A DNA stretch of 64,000 nucleotides from Lytechinus variegatus (taxonomy: Eukaryota; Echinodermata; Echinoidea; Temnopleuroida; Toxopneustidae), in NCBI RefSeq assembly GCF_018143015.1, contig NC_054741.1, forward strand, positions 66,066,697 to 66,130,696, given 5' to 3'. Made by a program: the position numbers and the translations under genes. A model generated the notes under the pieces. The model did no database searches. It was not told the origin of the DNA and was given only the letters and a program-made list of their open reading frames with translations. Shown one piece after another: positions 19,601-28,059 of this stretch. Every line of letters begins with the position of its first letter. Position 1 is the first letter of the stretch.

Positions 19601-22461
19601 TGAGTGGCTAAGCCCCGGGGGGGGCCACTTCCATTCACGAGTGGATACCATGTGCGACCATGGAGTCTCAAAAAGCACCCTAAACACGTAATTTCCATAT
19701 TCTGAAAATGCACCCCTTAACAAGTATTGGCGTGTGAAACCCTACCCTTAACAAGTATTGGAAACAAAACGATACTCTTGGCAAATATTCCCTGAAATGA
19801 ACCCCTAAACAAGTACAGGAATGTTTTATTGTTACGGGTCCTTCGGTCGTCGGCTTTACCATATTTGGTTTAGTACGACCCCACCTTCTACAACTCGTGC
19901 AAATCGGACTCTAAACACGAAGTGTTGGGGCAAAAAGGACATCCTTTATAAAACATTTTAATTTTGTTTTATCATCCCCGCAAATTCGACCCTAAACACG
20001 TAAATTTCCTATCAAAATAGATACCCTTTTTTCATTATTTTTGTGTTTTTGACACCCTTATCACGTTACGTACGTAACGTGCCCTATCGTGAAATGACAT
20101 CCTATTTACGTGTTTTTTTGGTCGCGCATGGTATCCACTCGTCAATGTAAGTGGCCCCCCCCCCCCCGGGGGCTAAGCCCGAGCAGAGATTCACACTAGA
20201 CTAAGACTACACAAACAGAATATTAACAGCAATTGCATGAATGGCCTTCACGTTTACTCTAGTTTTAAAGTATAACCTCTTTCAGGCATTCAAGTACAGT
20301 ACCACTTACCAGACAAGCTGTATATTATACAACCAAAACTGAGCTGAAAGTAAGAGCTGAAAGTATCAGCTATATTACATGATTTTTTTTTTTTTTTAAA
20401 TACAAATTATACATCACTTGAAAGGTTTTTTCAAGACAAATTCAATGGTGAAGACCAAATTACAATTGGAGCACCATAACTGAAGCTATGGCCTCTTAAA
20501 GGGACGCTATACGCAGAACTTTTCTGCCACCCAAGACAAGTACCCATTGGGTGGCAGATCTACAGGTACTTGTAGATCTAAGAAACTTCCATACTTTTTT
20601 TTCATGTAGGTTACTAAGTTAATTTGACTAAAATGCAACACAAGAGGTGATCTTGTAGAGCATGGCTGTGTTACCTTCATATTTTTCTTATTCAAACAGC
20701 TTCTATTTGTGAAAATATAGTATACAAGAAGAAAGATAACAAATTAGAATAAGACAAGAGAAATGCATGGAACGCTTTGCGTTGTTAAAAAAATTAATCA
20801 ACTCTTGGGGGTCTCATTCCTCAACAGACTTTAATCAGAAAATAAAAATGAATGTCCCACTATACTTCCTGGTATCTGTAAGATTTATATCATTCAAAAG
20901 TAGAAAATTAAGTTTTGCAAGTAATTTTTTTTTTCTTTCTGTTTGTCCATGTTCACTCTGTATTCTGTATAATTACCATGATGTCTCTTTTTGTTTGCAG
21001 ATCTGAGAATGCGAGATCAGACAGCTGGAGCTGCAACAGTAGCTAGAAATGTTCTCCACTGCTTAGAATTATAGAATATATTAACATTAAATATATTGGA
21101 ATATATAAAGTTAAAAAGCAACTTGAAGTCTCTGACATTATCTGAATTTCTACTACATTTAAAATCACATTTACAAAATAATCTCCCTCCTAGTAAACAT
21201 AATCAAACAGGGACCCATTATTGTGTACAATAATGGGTCAATAATCAATATCAATAATATTATTGATGAGACAGCTTATTGATATGACACAAAACAACAG
21301 AATATAGATCATTTTAATACCAGTACCAGGCAGCAGTCAATGCATGGTCTGCGCCTGTACACCATGAAAAAAAAAATGAGACTGGAATTAAACGTGCTTT
21401 AATTCCCACCTGTTTTTTTTTCTTGAAATATTAAGTTGAAATTATCATTAATTTATCATCAATACACATAATTCATGCAGAAATCAAATGCACAACTTAT
21501 CACCTACAACTACACCCACGGCCACCACGCCCACTCACTCCTTTCGGTCAGCCATGGCACCAAAATCACACTCTAGGCAGCACAACATGGGCTTGCATTC
21601 GCCTCTTGCGCAGCTATGCGACACATTCTTATAATATATATCAAAATTAGATTTTCTGATACAAATACACTTCAAAGAATTAATTTATATCTGATATTTG
21701 ACTGTTCCCTGGGAAATTTTCTGTTTATACGGCTTTGAAGTAAGAAAATAGAAACACGATTTACCGTAAGTGTCCAAAAAACTCCTTTTTTTAACGAAAA
21801 ACATTGCCGATATTGAACTGAAATCGTCACTAACTTGTAGAAGAAAGTCTGCCGATTTTAATGATACATAACACATGGTTATTTGATGCCCCTAGAGGGT
21901 GTCAACAAGTAAAAGTAACTTGCAAGATTAACCCGGTTCTGGAGTCATATTTTCCAAAATGGCGACTTCCATCGTGTGACGACGGACAGGTGGTGCTCTC
22001 GAAAACGGCCTTAAAAACAACATTTTGGCGATGCAAATGTGAGTAAATTGACTAGAAATAAGAAGTTTAGATATAATAGAAAAAGATCGTAACATTTTAT
22101 GAAAAAAGGATTTGAAATGTTGATACACTGGCTCAATGAATTTTGCCCATTTTGTGTGTTGGCAGAATAGGAAATGTGTTAAACGCGAACCCGTTGCGAT
22201 CGCTAGAAAGTAACAGCTGAGGCTGAGCAAAAAACATGCTAGGCCTAATTAAAAGACATAAAAAGCAATAGGTGGGACTGTGTCCGCTGTTAGTGTTACA
22301 CTTTTATAAATCATCTGATATTTCCATTTCCTGTCCGTTACAATATATGAAAAAAATGCAAAAAATACTTTCCCATCCCCTCTTTCCTTCTACTATCGTG
22401 AATAAAAATTTCTTACTTGAGAGCTGAATGAAACAACATTCTTCAGTTTGACAGGGGCCAT
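6835..22461 (-). CDS. XNDC1: XRCC1 N-terminal domain protein (XNDC1-like) with two UBZ4-like zinc fingers and an RG-rich tract; nine coding exons
   Basis: Coding exons, read on the minus strand, are 22461-22417, 16079-15941, 14811-14659, 13819-13653, 12773-12649, 11005-10608, 9688-9259, 8192-8065 and 7697-6835. All join in phase (2,448 nt, 815 residues). Residues 1 to about 150 match the XRCC1 N-terminal fold and XNDC1: MAPVKLKNVVSFSSQ, then AKNLLETNQWRRW, LERAVRIGFIDIGNYG, DSKQGKNKTGVKMF, YWDRIKVVCRQPF and FGLAFIKI. In XRCC1 this domain binds DNA polymerase beta and nicked or gapped DNA. No BRCT domain is seen. A basic proline-rich linker, a Ser/Thr-rich region, a charged helical segment and a three-copy repeat (residues about 397-465) follow. 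Two C-x2-C-x11-H-x3-C fingers lie at C524/C527/H539/C543 and C761/C764/H776/C780, either side of an RG-rich tract (about 612-721). Such fingers often bind ubiquitin; that is inference here. A TGA lies in frame just upstream of the ATG. The symbol marks resemblance, not proven orthology. Confidence 0.9.
7698..8064 (-). other. Intron 8 of the XNDC1-like gene
   Basis: A short AT-rich intron with consensus ends and no repeat or exon recognised in it. Confidence 0.8.
8065..8192 (-). CDS. XNDC1: Exon 8 of the XNDC1-like gene: first half of zinc finger 1
   Basis: Flanked by CAG on the 5' side and GTAAGG on the 3' side. It encodes DDIRIPYSGINPKD, then DLPSWMNSPAQSG and EGKPCPKCGG. The CPKC knuckle is separated from its partner histidine and cysteine by the following intron, so the finger is split after the second cysteine. 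Phases are 2 in and 1 out, and both match the neighbours. Confidence 0.9.
8193..9258 (-). other. Intron 7 of the XNDC1-like gene
   Basis: About 1.1 kb of AT-rich sequence with a poly(C) run near 8,575. No repeat family was recognised and no additional exon is needed for the reading frame. Confidence 0.75.
9259..9688 (-). CDS. XNDC1: Exon 7 of the XNDC1-like gene with a three-copy internal repeat
   Basis: The acceptor is TTCCAG and the donor GTATTG. The exon begins ELRPKFESCLGRKLVKSEKA, a charged helical segment. It then has repeats opening GWLQAKPTPRIPN, GWIQAKPTPSTPN and RWSQANSSRPNIP, about 23 residues apart, the third more diverged. Each has a W-x-Q-A core and a Pro/Ser tail. The repeats have no recognised domain and could be linear binding motifs. 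Confidence 0.9.
9689..10607 (-). other. Intron 6 of the XNDC1-like gene
   Basis: About 0.9 kb, AT-rich, nothing distinctive. Small reading frames inside carry no recognisable motifs. Confidence 0.75.
10608..11005 (-). CDS. XNDC1: Exon 6 of the XNDC1-like gene: Ser/Thr-rich linker
   Basis: The acceptor is AAATAG and the donor GTAAAG. It encodes NSATLDLKDRLVRIE, GRAAQIILAASGKRVPL, a long serine/threonine/proline stretch, a basic KRGKGKNK patch (possible nuclear signal) and an amphipathic segment LLLEEQVKEFLSHVGPALKD. It opens in phase 2 and closes in phase 1, in register with its neighbours. Confidence 0.9.
11129..12039 (+). mobile_element. Interspersed repeat with internal tandem units and a 14-bp target duplication
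   Basis: The 14-bp direct repeat TGATTCATGAACAA occurs at 11,129-11,142 and 12,026-12,039, bracketing the element. Inside, a unit of about 160 bp is repeated about four times (each with GACCTTTGACCTTGGTCATG, AGGATGTTCAGTGATACTTG and a GTTCATTGACC word). A GC-rich tail at about 11,970-12,025 ends CTATAGTCTCACTTTGCTTC GCAGG. It lies in intron 5 of the XNDC1-like gene. A 14-bp duplication fits retroposition; no coding capacity is seen. Confidence 0.8.
12170..12400 (-). repeat. Repeat family shared with 48.4-48.7 kb (inverted)
   Basis: The minus strand matches 48,435-48,690: TTTGAAAGAAATC, GACAAG.AATAA and CAAATTGGCAACT words occur in the same order. Within this copy the segment TTACTTACAAAGTTGCCAA is duplicated in tandem at about 12,235 and 12,270. 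Confidence 0.6.
12560..12632. repeat. Terminal fragment related to the 3.2 / 39.4 kb foldback element
   Basis: The end GGGCTATATAGGGTTAAGG resembles the right terminus of the 3,244-5,330 element (GGCCTAGATAGGGTTAA). Only the end is preserved. Confidence 0.4.
12649..12773 (-). CDS. XNDC1: Exon 5 of the XNDC1-like gene: basic proline-rich linker
   Basis: The acceptor is AATTAG and the donor GTAAGT. It encodes EIKKPVPKPKPVQKQEK, then ILSPSWKSNAAFQKKV and NAINPGE. The K/P alternation suggests an extended, possibly nuclear-targeting linker just after the XRCC1-type domain. Confidence 0.9.
13057..13640. repeat. Cluster of palindromic segments in intron 4 of the XNDC1-like gene
   Basis: Three inverted motifs lie close together: ATGGATTATGCATAATGCAT and its mirror at 13,057-13,085, a perfect 24-bp palindrome centred near 13,282 (GATGGAATAGTC and its complement), and inverted ends ACAAATATACCAGG.CTTT / AAAGCCTGGTATATTTGT near 13,465 and 13,617. 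The last pair may bound a MITE of about 190 bp. Confidence 0.55.
13653..13819 (-). CDS. XNDC1: Exon 4 of the XNDC1-like gene: end of the XRCC1 N-terminal domain
   Basis: The acceptor is TTGCAG and the donor GTAAGT. It encodes DQLCEDARDEYWDRIKVVC, then RQPFKKDAQFGLAFIKISS. The pattern W-D-R-x-K-[VI]-x-C-x-Q-P-[FY]...FGL-x-F is diagnostic of the XRCC1 N-terminal family. Confidence 0.93.
14659..14811 (-). CDS. XNDC1: Exon 3 of the XNDC1-like gene: core of the XRCC1 N-terminal domain
   Basis: The acceptor is CCCAAG and the donor GTAAGG. It encodes GNYGSALIEILVRRSSASDD, LVPTTSCMTPMDSKQGKN and KTGVKMFSR. The DIGN-x-G-[SC]-A-[FL] strand and the M-[ST]-P...DSKQGKN...GV-[KR]-MF block are the strongest family match in the protein, closer to XNDC1 than to XRCC1. 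Confidence 0.95.
15222..15521 (+). mobile_element. tRNA-derived SINE
   Basis: The 5' end GCGCCGTGGTGTAGCGGTTT carries an RNA polymerase III A box (TGGTGTAGCGG), and GTGTTCGAATCCC about 40 bp later is a B box. The tRNA-like head is followed by a unique body, a tail with AAGCGCTATATAAGTGCC and a short ATT-rich 3' end. It sits in intron 2 of the XNDC1-like gene, in the opposite orientation to the gene. Confidence 0.88.
15941..16079 (-). CDS. XNDC1: Exon 2 of the XNDC1-like gene
   Basis: The acceptor is TTTTAG and the donor GTATGT. It encodes DTDHCAKNLLETNQWRRWL, then CAPGDRSGSVQAEFQLERAV and RIGFIDIG. The first codon follows the last codon of exon 1 in phase 0, giving SFSSQ-DTDHCAKNLL, which matches the XRCC1-family start SxSSQD...AENLL. 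Confidence 0.94.
17750..17945 (-). mobile_element. SINE with a 7SL/Alu-domain-like 5' end
   Basis: Read on the minus strand the 5' end is CTGGGCGTTGTGGCGTGCGC followed by CTGTAATCCAAGCT. This closely resembles the Alu-domain start of 7SL RNA (GGGCG..GTGGCG..GCCTGTAATCCCAGCT). A B-box-like GGTTCGAGCCC follows about 65 bp downstream. The 3' part (GACGTTAAAGGTCGGTCCC) resembles SINE tails and not SRP RNA. It may be a chimera of a 7SL-like head and another SINE body. It lies in intron 1 of the XNDC1-like gene. Confidence 0.6.
18430..18461. repeat. Short perfect hairpin
   Basis: GTACGAGGTTAGTA is followed after two bases by TACTAACCTCGTAC. It stands just left of the large palindrome at 18.6-19.6 kb. 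Confidence 0.7.
18592..19605. repeat. ~1-kb palindrome with ~500-bp arms
   Basis: The left arm starts CACTCATTCAATGAACAAGG and the right arm ends CCTTGTTCATTGAATGAGTG. Matching words run inwards on both arms: AGAGAAA.TAAGCCAAACATT, TTTTTGAGCGCTCTGGTGAA, ATTCTCCACAGGC and CACTTGTTCACTGC, with the centre near 19,098. The arms differ by scattered substitutions and small indels, so the duplication is not fresh. One arm only is found at 32,190-32,665. No protein is encoded. Confidence 0.9.
19606..20180. mobile_element. MITE with GC-rich inverted ends
   Basis: Inverted ends: GGGGGGCCACTTCCATTCAC then GAGTGGATACCA on the left, and TGGTATCCACTCGTCAATGT then AAGTGGCCCCCC on the right. GGCTAAGCCC stands at both borders (19,606-19,615 and 20,171-20,180). 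Because that word is nearly palindromic it could be a target duplication or the tip of the inverted repeat. The interior repeats CCCTTAACAAGTATTGG-like words. It abuts the large palindrome directly. Confidence 0.75.
20181..22416 (-). other. 5' part of intron 1 of the XNDC1-like gene
   Basis: AT-rich sequence with poly(T) runs and no recognised exon. Around 21,950-22,060 there is a GC-richer patch containing CCAAAATGGCGAC, a core that resembles a YY1-type site, but no open frame of family character starts there. Confidence 0.6.
22417..22461 (-). CDS. XNDC1: Exon 1 (start) of the XNDC1-like gene
   Basis: Fifteen codons, MAPVKLKNVVSFSSQ, end at a GTAAGA donor. The match to the conserved N-terminus of the XRCC1 family (M-x-x-[IV]-[KR]...VVSxSSQ) fixes the start. 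On the minus strand an in-frame TGA lies two codons before the ATG and the context is GAGATGG. The exon is 6.3 kb from exon 2. Confidence 0.92.
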
Positions 22462-22560
22462 CTCTCAGACTCAGACTTGAAGTTGATCCGACTTCTCCTC
22501 CGGGCAAGGCCGAGATCAAAAATAGCGCGCCGGGATAACGCGCATGCGTTGTATTCTCTG
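22462..22560 (-). promoter_or_regulatory. Probable promoter / 5' UTR of the XNDC1-like gene, with an NRF-1-like site
   Basis: The patch upstream of the ATG is CpG-rich against an AT-rich background. It contains ACGCGCATGCGTT at about 22,536-22,549, close to the NRF-1 consensus (TGCGCATGCGC), and GCGCGCCGGGAT beside it. NRF-1 sites mark many housekeeping and DNA-repair promoters. The start site itself cannot be placed. Confidence 0.45.
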
Positions 22561-23630
22561 AATCAACTCGATACACATTCCCATTCCATAAACAAGTTTT
22601 ACAAATTACTTGAAACACGAAACATTATAAAGTATACAATAAATCCATATCCCATATAATTATACATCAAACTTCAAAGAAACAGGAAATTAATACTGAT
22701 GCGTTTCAACATATACAAAATGAAATTAACAAGATTTATCAAATGACAAGAGAGAAAAAAAAGGGCAAGTTTTTTTTTGTTCTAGTCTGCGTCGGTGGAA
22801 ACCATAGAGATAATTATATACTTAATTAGTATACATCTCTATGGTGGAAACACACTTGTTGAGCGCTGCTCTCCTGTTCAAAGTTTCAATCAGGGTCTGT
22901 GCCTGCAGACTAGATCTTACCCACTTCCTGTTCGATTGTGTGAATTTGGGTCAAGGAATTTAAAAATTCGCAAACCATAGTACTATTCATTTATTCATTA
23001 AACGATATTTCAATAGGGTGCCCTTTCAGTTTCAGCAAAAGCTGGGGCCCTAATAAAAACAAAACATTTATATGCTACAAGTGAAACATTGTATAAATCA
23101 TACATATTAGAACACAGAAAGCATGCAAAATTCGAGTCATTTCACAGGAACCATTGACATTTTAACATTTGCTGGACAGATATATGAGTTCTCTTATAAA
23201 ACTGGAGAGGGTGGATACGGTTTTTGAATAGGGGAATGAATTGAACATTGATACTGAGGAAATAATGACTGAACATTTATAGTAGGCCTATCCAGTATTC
23301 CATTTGGGGACATCGAGTGATTTAATTGGAGGCAGATCTTGTATTTACGTTATGTATTTCGGATACCAATTTAAAGTTATCATTAAAGAAATTGGAAGAT
23401 AAATTATTCAAACTCTTGAATATAAATATACATCGGAAATACATTATTCTTTGGGGATAGGAGAACCATTCCAGTTTTTTTTAAATAATTGATCAGACGG
23501 GGTGAGAAGGTTATATAGCTTTGAGTATTATTATGGCAGCACTTTTCTGAAGTTTTATTATTTGATTCGTTTGTGTGATAAATCGTAAACCCCATTCACA
23601 ACAATAGTCAATCTGACTCAGTGGATATTA
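22561..23630. other. Intergenic sequence
   Basis: AT-rich, no gene seen. A small hairpin at 22,799-22,846 (CCATAGAGAT...ATCTCTATGG) is the only structured element noticed. Confidence 0.6.
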
Positions 23631-23639
23631 GACAGTTAT

Positions 23640-23875
23640 ATATAGATTAGTTTTGCCGTGGTACACAGCAAAACTGAGGTGTTAACCGGTGTACATACAG
23701 GACCACACCAGTTATTTTACACTGGTGGTGTTAGTTTTACACCTATAGGTGTTATTACAACACCTATGGTTGTTTCATTTACACTCTTTGGTGTTATATT
23801 CAATCTCTAGGGTGTTATTTTAACACCAATCGGTGTCAGTTTTAACACCACAGTTGAAGTGGAACATCAATGAAT
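23640..23875 (+). repeat. 'GGTGTTA' repeat element, copy 1
   Basis: GGTGTT and AACACC words recur every 20-40 bp: GAGGTGTTAACCGGTGTACA, TGGTGGTGTTAGTTTTACAC and ATAGGTGTTATTACAACACC, with inverted relations between halves. The same element occurs in opposite orientation at 51,161-51,400. Confidence 0.75.
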
Positions 23876-23989
23876 GGATTAGCCATTTTCAGTATGGCGA
23901 GAGCAACACATACTTTTTTTTTTACTAACTTGTTCTACTGTCATGCCAAAGGAGTTTATCGTCTATTATGACACCTATACAATAGAGTA

Positions 23990-24440
23990 AACCTTCTTTA
24001 TACAAACGTGATAGAAATATCTGAATCTGATATTTGTTCATTCTTTGTCTTGACCCCAGTCATATTTGTCTTTTCAACATTGAGAATTAGCTTATTTAAT
24101 TTTAACCATTGGTTCAAAGCATTTACATCTTCTTTTAAAGCCAACATCAGATCCTGATAAAAATAATGTTGTGTCGTCGGCATACATTATAACTTGACCA
24201 TCTTTATTACATTAGGCAGGTCGTTAATTAGGACTAGAAAGAGTAGCGAACCTAATATGGATCCTTGTGGTACCCCGATAGACACACTTTCTTTCCCCAG
24301 AAATAGATTTGTTATACTGAACACATTAATTGTGATCTCATGTTTAGATACGAGTTAAACCATCGTAGTATTTTATCGGAACAGCCAATACACTGGAGCT
24401 TATTTAGCAGTACTACACTAGCTATAATTGAAAACATGTT
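23990..24440 (-). pseudogene. Non-LTR retrotransposon reverse-transcriptase fragment, broken
   Basis: Read on the minus strand, pieces of the RT fold appear in order. First comes CIGCSDKILRWFNSYL, then GVPQGSILGSLLFLVLINDL (the GVPQGS motif), then MYADDTTLFLSGSD with the catalytic YADD box, then DVNALNQWLKLNKLILNVEK. The pieces lie in different frames, with a stop between the second and third, so the fragment is dead. It is too short to place in a clade. Confidence 0.88.
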
Positions 24441-25100
24441 ATCATGACCATGGGATGATTAGGATCTACATAGGCGGCGGAAGCAGGGAGACGGGGGGGG
24501 GGGGGTCCTGTCACCCCCTCACCTATTTTTTTTTGTTGATAACCTTTTTTCTGGTTGATAACTGTGGTTGATAATTGTGGTTGATAACTTTTCTTATTGT
24601 GGTTGATAACTTTTTTTTTTGCTCGTCAAATTGATTACCTGTGTCCATCCCAAAATTTTAGGTGGACCCCGTCCCCCCTAAATTTTTGGGCTTCTACCGC
24701 CAATGACTGTCTACGATTGTACACGTCAATGACTGCGATATTGATCTTGTTCGAGAAATTTTCGATTATTCTTGTAAATCGTTTTTCAGCATGGTATTTT
24801 CGTATTTTCGTTTTTTTTTTAGCTGCAACTTCCCACAGTCGAATAGAGGTGGGGGGGGGGGGTCCGCCAATGCTGAAGTTGCGGGGGACGGGATGCTATC
24901 CCCTTCTCTGTTATCCAGCCTTGCCTGAGTAGTGTTACATTTTGGGTTAAAGGGATCGATAATTTGTTCATTTTATATGTTGTTTTAATTGCTTGTTTTT
25001 ATTGATTGTACATTCTGTTTTCTTTTTATCTGTATGAACACACCATATTCTATGAGTGCCTTCGATATAAAGGAATCTGTTCAAATAAATGAATAAATAC
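24441..25100. other. Intergenic sequence with repeated GGTTGATAACT words
   Basis: TGGTTGATAACTNTTTNTT recurs between 24,535 and 24,615. Poly(G) runs stand at about 24,494 and 24,850. No exon seen. Confidence 0.5.
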
Positions 25101-25102
25101 AT

Positions 25103-25575
25103 GAATAAATCAAGTCCACCCCAACACAAAGTTTATTTGAATAAAAGGAGAAAAATCGAACAAGAATAACAGTGAAAATTTAATCAAAATTGGATGAAAA
25201 AAAAGTTATGATTTTTTTTTGATTTCGCTTAATCTAAAAATAGTTATTTGTCCTTATCGGTATGCCATTGAGGGGATTGATGACATCACCCACGCACTTA
25301 TCTTGATTTTGATTGTATCACCCTTGCACTATATTTCTTTTTGTATTTCATTATGAATTATCTTGATTTTGTCCTCATTGTCATGACTTGTGAAATAAAG
25401 ATTTATTGCTCCCTGAATTTGTGGAATTACAATTAATTAAACATTTTGTGGTATAGTCATTTTGGTCATGATATTGTCAAATCTGTAAAAATTGATTTAT
25501 TGTAATTGAAATAATAAAAACAAAAGAAATAGTGAGTGATGGACATCATCGACTATCTCATTTGCATGTCACCAA
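25103..25575. repeat. Family A MITE, partial
   Basis: It starts AATCAAGTCCACCCCAACAC with GAATAAAAGGAGAAAAATCGAA following, as in the left arm of 3,415-4,129. It continues to AGAAATAGTGAGTGATGGAC and CATTTGCATGTCACC, then ends abruptly. The right terminus is missing. Confidence 0.7.
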
Positions 25576-27790
25576 GGGCAGTGGAACGTATAGTTTCGTG
25601 GGGGGGGGGGGGCAAAGCCAAAAAGGGCACTGATATGTCGATCGAAGTGGTCATTTTATATGCAAAGGCATTATTTTTTTTCATCATGAGATGCGTATAT
25701 GTTTTCTAGTAATTACGTTGGGCAAAGCCTTTTAAATATACTTTAGGGATTTTTCTTCCCCTTTCCCCTTCCCCTTTCTTTCTCCCTCCTTTTTCTCCCC
25801 GTTTTTTTTTATCCGCCAGGGGGGCAGCTTGCCCCCCGCCTGTTACGCCACTGTAACCAAGAACAGAATGAGACCTTACTAAATATTAATTGATGTGAGC
25901 GCGGAGCACGAGCTAAATTTTGTTGATATTCAAACCTGAAAACTGACATTCTGAGCACTTTTTGTAACCAAGAACATGAATACTGCAATTGATGCGAGCG
26001 CGAAACCCTAGCTGAAAGTTTGAGATTTTTCCACCTGAAAACTGGACACTCTAAGCACTTTTTGTTACCATGAACATAATTGGTAGCTTACTACATAATT
26101 TGCAAGCGCGAAGCGCGTCTAGCCCAAAATGTTGTGATTTTCTTACCTAAAATGTAATGTGTTTTACTTCAAAAAAAGGTATTTTATTTTGAAAAAAAGG
26201 GCACATAAATATCATTTTGATAAAGAGGTACTTTTCATTTTAAAGAGGGCATTTCTTTTCCTACTTTATGGGCGGATTTTTTTTTTTTTGGGGGGAGGGG
26301 GGCAAGTGCACCCCCAGTTCCGCTACCCCTGATAAGCGGAAATTCAAAATGGAATACATTATGAAAGATTTCTGCCTAAATGAGACAGAAAATCGTGTAC
26401 AACTCTTGAACGCACACACAGCTAGGTCACGGAGTGACCCTGAGTGCAAACAGCTGACCGTGTGACAACGTAGGGGTGATACATTTTCACAATAGGGGTG
26501 ATCAAACTCACTGGAGGGACTTTAATTCACTTATAACAAAGAAATGTGTACTACAGTACTCCTGTTGAATGCTCTGATGAAAATTATATGAGTTTCACAT
26601 TCATTTGAACGGGAGGACAAGATTATTGTATATATTGAGTACATTATGCATAATCATCATGTGAAAAAAGGTGCATTTTCCATAGAACTTCTGCCAAAAA
26701 GCAATGCGTAAGGGAAAGATTAGCCCCAAAACACGAATAGATGAGTTAATCAAATGGAATGAATCATGAAAATCAGTGAAATATAGTTTCTCCTGTACTC
26801 ATTACTGAATACCCCGACTTGATACGATTAATTCCCCCCCCTCTCCATCAACTTTTAAGAAAAAGGGTGCATCCTAGTGCATATTTTCATAAAAATAGCA
26901 TGCGTTATATCGACGGACGCCCGTGCGTACAAGCAGGAGGAACCCAAATGTCTCGTATTTTTCATAATGTTTGTTTTATTTTAAATCTATCCGACTGAAT
27001 GATTATGGATTTTTCTATATTGAACCAAGCCTTATCTTGAGATTCTGTAAGATAAAATTTTGTGATTCTCTAACGTTAAATAAATTATGTTTTACTTTAA
27101 AAAGGGAAATATATTTTGAGAAAAAAGGGGCACTTACATTTTGAAAAAGAGCAAGTGCCCCCCCTCCCCGTTCCACCGCCAGTATCACTGAGCTGTGCAT
27201 GTAACTGGTTTGTGAAAAATAAGCGTAAATTAAAATATGAAATAACTTTCTTATTTCATATCCGATTTGATGAAATTTTCAGTGTTATGCTTTATTGGAT
27301 TTTCTTTATTGAATTAGATTCAACTTGAGATTCTGTAGGATACAATGTTGTGATTTTCTAACATGAAATGTATTATATTTTACTTAAAAAGAAGGTATTT
27401 TATTTTGAAGAAAGGGCACACATTATTTTGAAAAAAGGAAACTTTCCATTTTGGAAATGGGAATTATTAGCTAGTGGGAATTTTCGAGGGCAAGTGCCCC
27501 CCCCCCCCCCCGGTTCAGTCGCGAGTGCAATAATCACGGAGTTGTGCACGTTACTGTTTTGTGAAAAATAAGCGAAAATCATCAAAATGGAATAACTTTC
27601 TTGTGTTATATATCCGATTTCGATGAAATTTTCAGTGTTATATTTGTTGGATTTTTTTTATTGAATCAAATTTTATTTCAAGATTCTGTAAGTAAAAATA
27701 ATATGATTTTCTAACATTAAATGAATTATGTTTTACATCAAAAAATGTATTTTATTTTGAGAAAAAAGGCACAGGGAAAAGTGGACGTTT
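25576..27790. repeat. Composite repeat cluster with G/C runs
   Basis: A module with TATTTTATTTTGANAAAA GGGCAC and a G or C run recurs at about 26,170, 27,110, 27,400 and 27,750. At 27,038-27,325 and 27,326-27,680 it is joined to a family A fragment (GTGAAAAATAAGCG then GATGAAATTTTCAGTGTTAT), so the composite is itself tandemly duplicated, with a third partial copy to 27,785. Two segments contain GCGCGAAGCGCG-type words near 25,900-26,120. No coding exon. Confidence 0.65.
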
Positions 27791-28059
27791 GATTCACCGA
27801 TTGAAAATTGTGCAGATACTTGGCTTCTCTATGGACACACCGAAATGTATATACAGAATTAAAGAATTGTGTAATAGGGAAGTACTAATATTATTTATTC
27901 TTGTTGTTTATTCTAAAATAAAGTCACAATTAAAGTGACTGAGAAAAGAAAGTGGAAGGTGCATATAGATATCTCTATGGGATACTTTTTTTTGCACACC
28001 TGGTTACCAATAATGCATATACCATTTCCATTTACTTGAAGCAGGATAAAAGAGCATTG

